Shown here in pieces: positions 9,459-12,096 of a stretch of DNA of 12,096 nucleotides. This DNA comes from Nanobdellota archaeon (GTDB lineage Archaea; Nanobdellota; Nanobdellia; Pacearchaeales; GW2011-AR1): positions 1 to 12,096 of the forward strand of contig JAHIWJ010000120.1 of NCBI GenBank assembly GCA_018816205.1, in the 5' to 3' direction. The number at the start of each line of letters is the position of its first letter. Position 1 is the first letter of the stretch. A program made the translations under genes and the position numbers. The notes below the pieces were generated by a model. It had not been told where the DNA came from, did no database searches, and was given only the letters and a program-made list of their open reading frames with translations.

Positions 9459-12096
9459 CTAAAGTTCAAATTCCATCAACTTCTTATGGCTCTTCTTTTT
9501 ATCAAAATGCCCTGACCGCAAAACTTCCTTCTTCTTCGCCCTGCGTTTAAACATTCTAACTAAAGAAACAATAACAATCAAGACGATAATTATAACAACC
9601 CCTATGCCCACATAAGAGAGCGTACGCTTGTTCTCATCAGATATCGCAAAACCAGTCAAACCGTTCTGAGAAGGGAGAAATATATTTTTTTCAACATTCG
9701 CTTGTATCGTGCCATCATCAAAAACCATCTTAAAGACAAACTCTCCAAAAGAGTCTTTGGGCAGCTCAAAAGAAACTTTCTCTTGTTTATTCTCGCTAGC
9801 ACTTAGCTTAACCTTCCCTTCACCAATATACCTGGAAACGCCATCAAAATCCACCAAAGCATATTCCAGAGAAATATCATGCTCCACCCCGGCATACTCG
9901 ACAAGGGAGTAGGTGACTTCCAGTTTATTTTCAACTTTTTCATAATCGACAATCTCTGCCTCAAATGCATTTCTATAAGCAGTCACAGAAAAGTCTTTGC
10001 CCATAGAACTCTCATCACACTTAGCCACAACCCTCACATTATAATTCCCCGGTTCGGCACTCTCCGGAACAAAAACCTTCACATCGTAAGTAAATTTTTC
10101 CCCTGGGCTAAGCCCCTTAAGCTGATCATTACTAAACCAGGTTCCAGCAAAATCTTCAAAGATTAAAACACATTTATTCAAAAAGGACTTACCATTATTT
10201 GTTATCTCAAACTCAAACATATCGCTAGTGCCTCTCTTTAAGATTACTTGAGGTAAATCTGAAAATACTATAGGCAAATCAGATGAGCCTCCTTTTTTTG
10301 GGGGAACTAATTCTCCGCCACCCCCGCCGCCTCCACCTCCACCGCCGCCCCCGCCGCTTCCACTGTCGCCCCCCATCGAAGGAGCACTGACAACAACATT
10401 CTTCGAAGCACTGCCTGAAGTATAATTCTGATTACCTTCATATAGAACAGAAACCGCGTGGCTTCCGATAGTCGTAAAACTCGTCTCATTCCCCAACGGA
10501 CTCAAACCGCTATTAATCAGCTCACTATCTACGCTCAAATTCATCGCCCCATTGCTCGGATTCACAAGAGAAGCGTTAATCACAACAACCCCTCCTGAAG
10601 AAGACAAGGTCAAGTCAGACTCAATGCCATTCAAAGTGAGGTTAATTGTCGGACTAGCTTTGCTAACGACTAATTGCCTGGGAACTGCAACCCCGCTAGT
10701 GTAATTATCACTCTCAACGCTAGTACAACTATAAATATAACTCCCTGCGGCAAGAACTGCACTCTCGCTTGACCCTGGCAAAAGCGTCACATCCCGTGTT
10801 AATTCCGGCTCAGACTCCGCGTTATTTGCATTACAACTAGCAATAGTTGTGGTTCCATAGACCGCGCTCTCGCCAGGAGAAACCGTTACCCAAAGAGAGG
10901 TTGTTCTCTTCTGCACAACATAAAACTGCGACGGTGAAGAGACCATATTCCCCGATGTATCGTTCCCGTGCCACCTGTAAGAATAAGTGCCTGCAGCCAA
11001 ATCGCTGACACTAAAGTAATACTCACCACCACCATTCAAAACCTCCCCCATAGAATTGCTGTAATTGACTCCGTCAAATTCAAACAGCACTTCACCCATC
11101 CCAATATTGTCCGTCCATGTTGCATTGAAATGATATTCTCTTCCGGCCTGATAAGTCGCAGGAGAACTTGGAGAAACCTTCAAATTGGAATAAAGCGGAG
11201 AGCCCTCATCAATAATACTCGCAGTCAAAGAAGCATTGCTCTCAGAATAATTTTCATTTCCATAATAAAACAACTCCCAATCAAAATCTCCCAAAACCGT
11301 ATAATTTGTTTCATAGAAGATTGAAAAGTTGCTAGCGTTAACCAAAGAAGATTCTTCAAATAACCAAATTTCCCCATTCAGGGGGGTGATTAAACCAGCA
11401 CTCACATTAACCAATGTGCCAGGATAAACCGACAAACTCGAAGCCAAATCGTTGAGCAGCAGTTCAACACTAGAACTAGCCTTTTCAATAGTTAAAAATC
11501 TGGTCAAATAAACAGAACTATAATTCTCATTCCCCTCAAAAATTCCGGTGAAATTGTAAACCCCCACTCCAAAAACTCCTCCGTCAGAGACGCTCGTCCC
11601 ATTTCCAACTTCCAACCCATTTCTGCTCAATCTCAAAAACAAACTGTCCACATTAGAAGACAAAGAAACCGCGCTAGAGTTTCCATAAACCTGACTAACA
11701 TTACCCTCGACACCATTCAAACTCAAGTTCAAAGTCGGCGTCGCTCTCGTTACATTAAGAACATAACTCTTTGTTCCAGAAGTATAATTTTCTCCACCGC
11801 TTGAATTATAAACATAACTATAAATGCCAACCCCATAAATCCCAACATCTGAAACTGCCGAACCACCCCCAATCGATTGACCATTCCTAAACAAAGAATA
11901 ACTTAAGTCCGCATCTCCAAGGTTGTTCTCAACTGCCGTCGCATTCGTCGTTACCCCATAAAAGACTGTTAAACTTGACTCAACTCCGTTCAACATCAAA
12001 TGAAAAGTCGGACTTGTTTTTGTGACATTCAAGAACAAACTCTTGCTCGAGCCAGAAACATTTTCACTTTCCACGACAATCGCCGTGTAATTGTAA
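9459..12096 (-). CDS. Large Ig-like, sequon-rich surface protein, C-terminal part (5' end beyond window)
   Basis: The frame is open to the right edge, giving about 879 residues; the true start and signal peptide lie outside. The outer part (coding 10356-12096) is built of Ig-like repeats with recurring cores such as NVTKTSPTFHLMLNG, NVTRATPTLNLSLNG and SKASPTINLTLNG, and ends such as ENYTSG. It carries about 28 N-x-S/T sequons. Fourteen glycines (10314-10355) then form a hinge, followed by VPPKK. The membrane-near part resembles a NEW3/CARDB-type domain (EFEITNNGKSFLNKC, PGNYNVRVVAKC) plus a beta-rich domain, with no sequons. It closes with a transmembrane helix (VGIGVVIIIVLIVIVSLV) and a basic cytosolic tail (RMFKRRAKKK). 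The likely role is a glycosylated cell-surface adhesin or stalk. No enzymatic motif is seen. The protein is probably modified through a polyprenyl carrier like that made by the cis-prenyltransferase at 1262-1966. Confidence 0.85.
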   Translation of the reverse strand, partial: YNYTAIVVESENVSGSSKSLFLNVTKTSPTFHLMLNGVESSLTVFYGVTTNATAVENNLGDADLSYSLFRNGQSIGGGSAVSDVGIYGVGIYSYVYNSSGGENYTSGTKSYVLNVTRATPTLNLSLNGVEGNVSQVYGNSSAVSLSSNVDSLFLRLSRNGLEVGNGTSVSDGGVFGVGVYNFTGIFEGNENYSSVYLTRFLTIEKASSSVELLLNDLASSLSVYPGTLVNVSAGLITPLNGEIWLFEESSLVNASNFSIFYETNYTVLGDFDWELFYYGNENYSESNASLTASIIDEGSPLYSNLKVSPSSPATYQAGREYHFNATWTDNIGMGEVLFEFDGVNYSNSMGEVLNGGGEYYFSVSDLAAGTYSYRWHGNDTSGNMVSSPSQFYVVQKRTTSLWVTVSPGESAVYGTTTIASCNANNAESEPELTRDVTLLPGSSESAVLAAGSYIYSCTSVESDNYTSGVAVPRQLVVSKASPTINLTLNGIESDLTLSSSGGVVVINASLVNPSNGAMNLSVDSELINSGLSPLGNETSFTTIGSHAVSVLYEGNQNYTSGSASKNVVVSAPSMGGDSGSGGGGGGGGGGGGGGELVPPKKGGSSDLPIVFSDLPQVILKRGTSDMFEFEITNNGKSFLNKCVLIFEDFAGTWFSNDQLKGLSPGEKFTYDVKVFVPESAEPGNYNVRVVAKCDESSMGKDFSVTAYRNAFEAEIVDYEKVENKLEVTYSLVEYAGVEHDISLEYALVDFDGVSRYIGEGKVKLSASENKQEKVSFELPKDSFGEFVFKMVFDDGTIQANVEKNIFLPSQNGLTGFAISDENKRTLSYVGIGVVIIIVLIVIVSLVRMFKRRAKKKEVLRSGHFDKKKSHKKLMEFEL
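10314..10355 (-). repeat. Poly-glycine hinge tract in the surface protein gene
   Basis: Fourteen consecutive Gly codons use a mix of GGC, GGG, GGT and GGA, so the tract is kept at protein level rather than as a simple DNA repeat. The minus strand has several G runs and could form a quadruplex. It divides the sequon-rich outer region from the sequon-free membrane-near region. Confidence 0.8.

Noticed and set aside
10291..10310. A7 run next to C5 in the surface-protein gene as a programmed frameshift or phase-variation site
   Set aside because: The zero frame stays open through to a convincing membrane anchor, and the shifted frame has no domain; the run is short.
1..12096. CRISPR array, rRNA or integrated phage genes
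   Set aside because: No regularly spaced repeats, no rRNA-like conserved stretches and no phage structural or integrase motifs were seen.

Overview
The window looks archaeal and most likely comes from a small-genome DPANN-type archaeon (Woesearchaeota/Pacearchaeota-like; the phylum is inferred). It encodes a TATA-binding protein, an archaea-specific Nre DNA-repair protein with a PCNA-binding tail, a tandem Lrp-type regulator and a COG4880-type secreted beta-propeller. Most start codons sit 24-27 bp downstream of a TATA-like box with no room for a leader, so leaderless transcription appears to be the rule.

Layout. Positions 1-140 (+) hold the 3' end of a DUF2080-type transposon-associated gene, followed by a hairpin plus T-rich tract. 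Next comes a palindrome-rich control region and a tandem-Lrp regulator (283-1248, +). From 1262 to 6369 everything is on the minus strand: a cis-prenyltransferase (uppS-like); a DHH phosphoesterase overlapping an acylphosphatase by an ATGA; a membrane-anchored beta-propeller protein; and a membrane-bound winged-helix regulator. Two plus-strand genes follow: a 69-residue membrane protein and nreA, which meets a convergent three-helix membrane protein at a shared CTAG. The rest is minus strand: TBP, a 66-residue membrane protein, and the C-terminal 870-plus residues of a glycosylation-rich Ig-like surface protein cut by the right edge.

How the genes may work together. The cis-prenyltransferase makes the polyprenyl carrier that archaeal N-glycosylation needs, and the surface protein carries about 28 N-glycosylation sequons. 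The winged-helix membrane regulator and the secreted beta-propeller look like a regulatory pair: each has a TTCAA-N7-TGAA type site exactly 13 bp upstream of its TATA box. The TBP gene has two identical TTTATAAA boxes in tandem, suggesting autoregulation.

The least explained signal is a pair of about 70-nt G-rich elements (2031-2096 and 9121-9192), 7 kb apart. They share primary sequence and a two-helix fold, and both run against the C-rich bias of the plus strand. One has a TATA box placed to start transcription at its first base. They are candidate copies of an undescribed small structured RNA or a palindromic mobile repeat.
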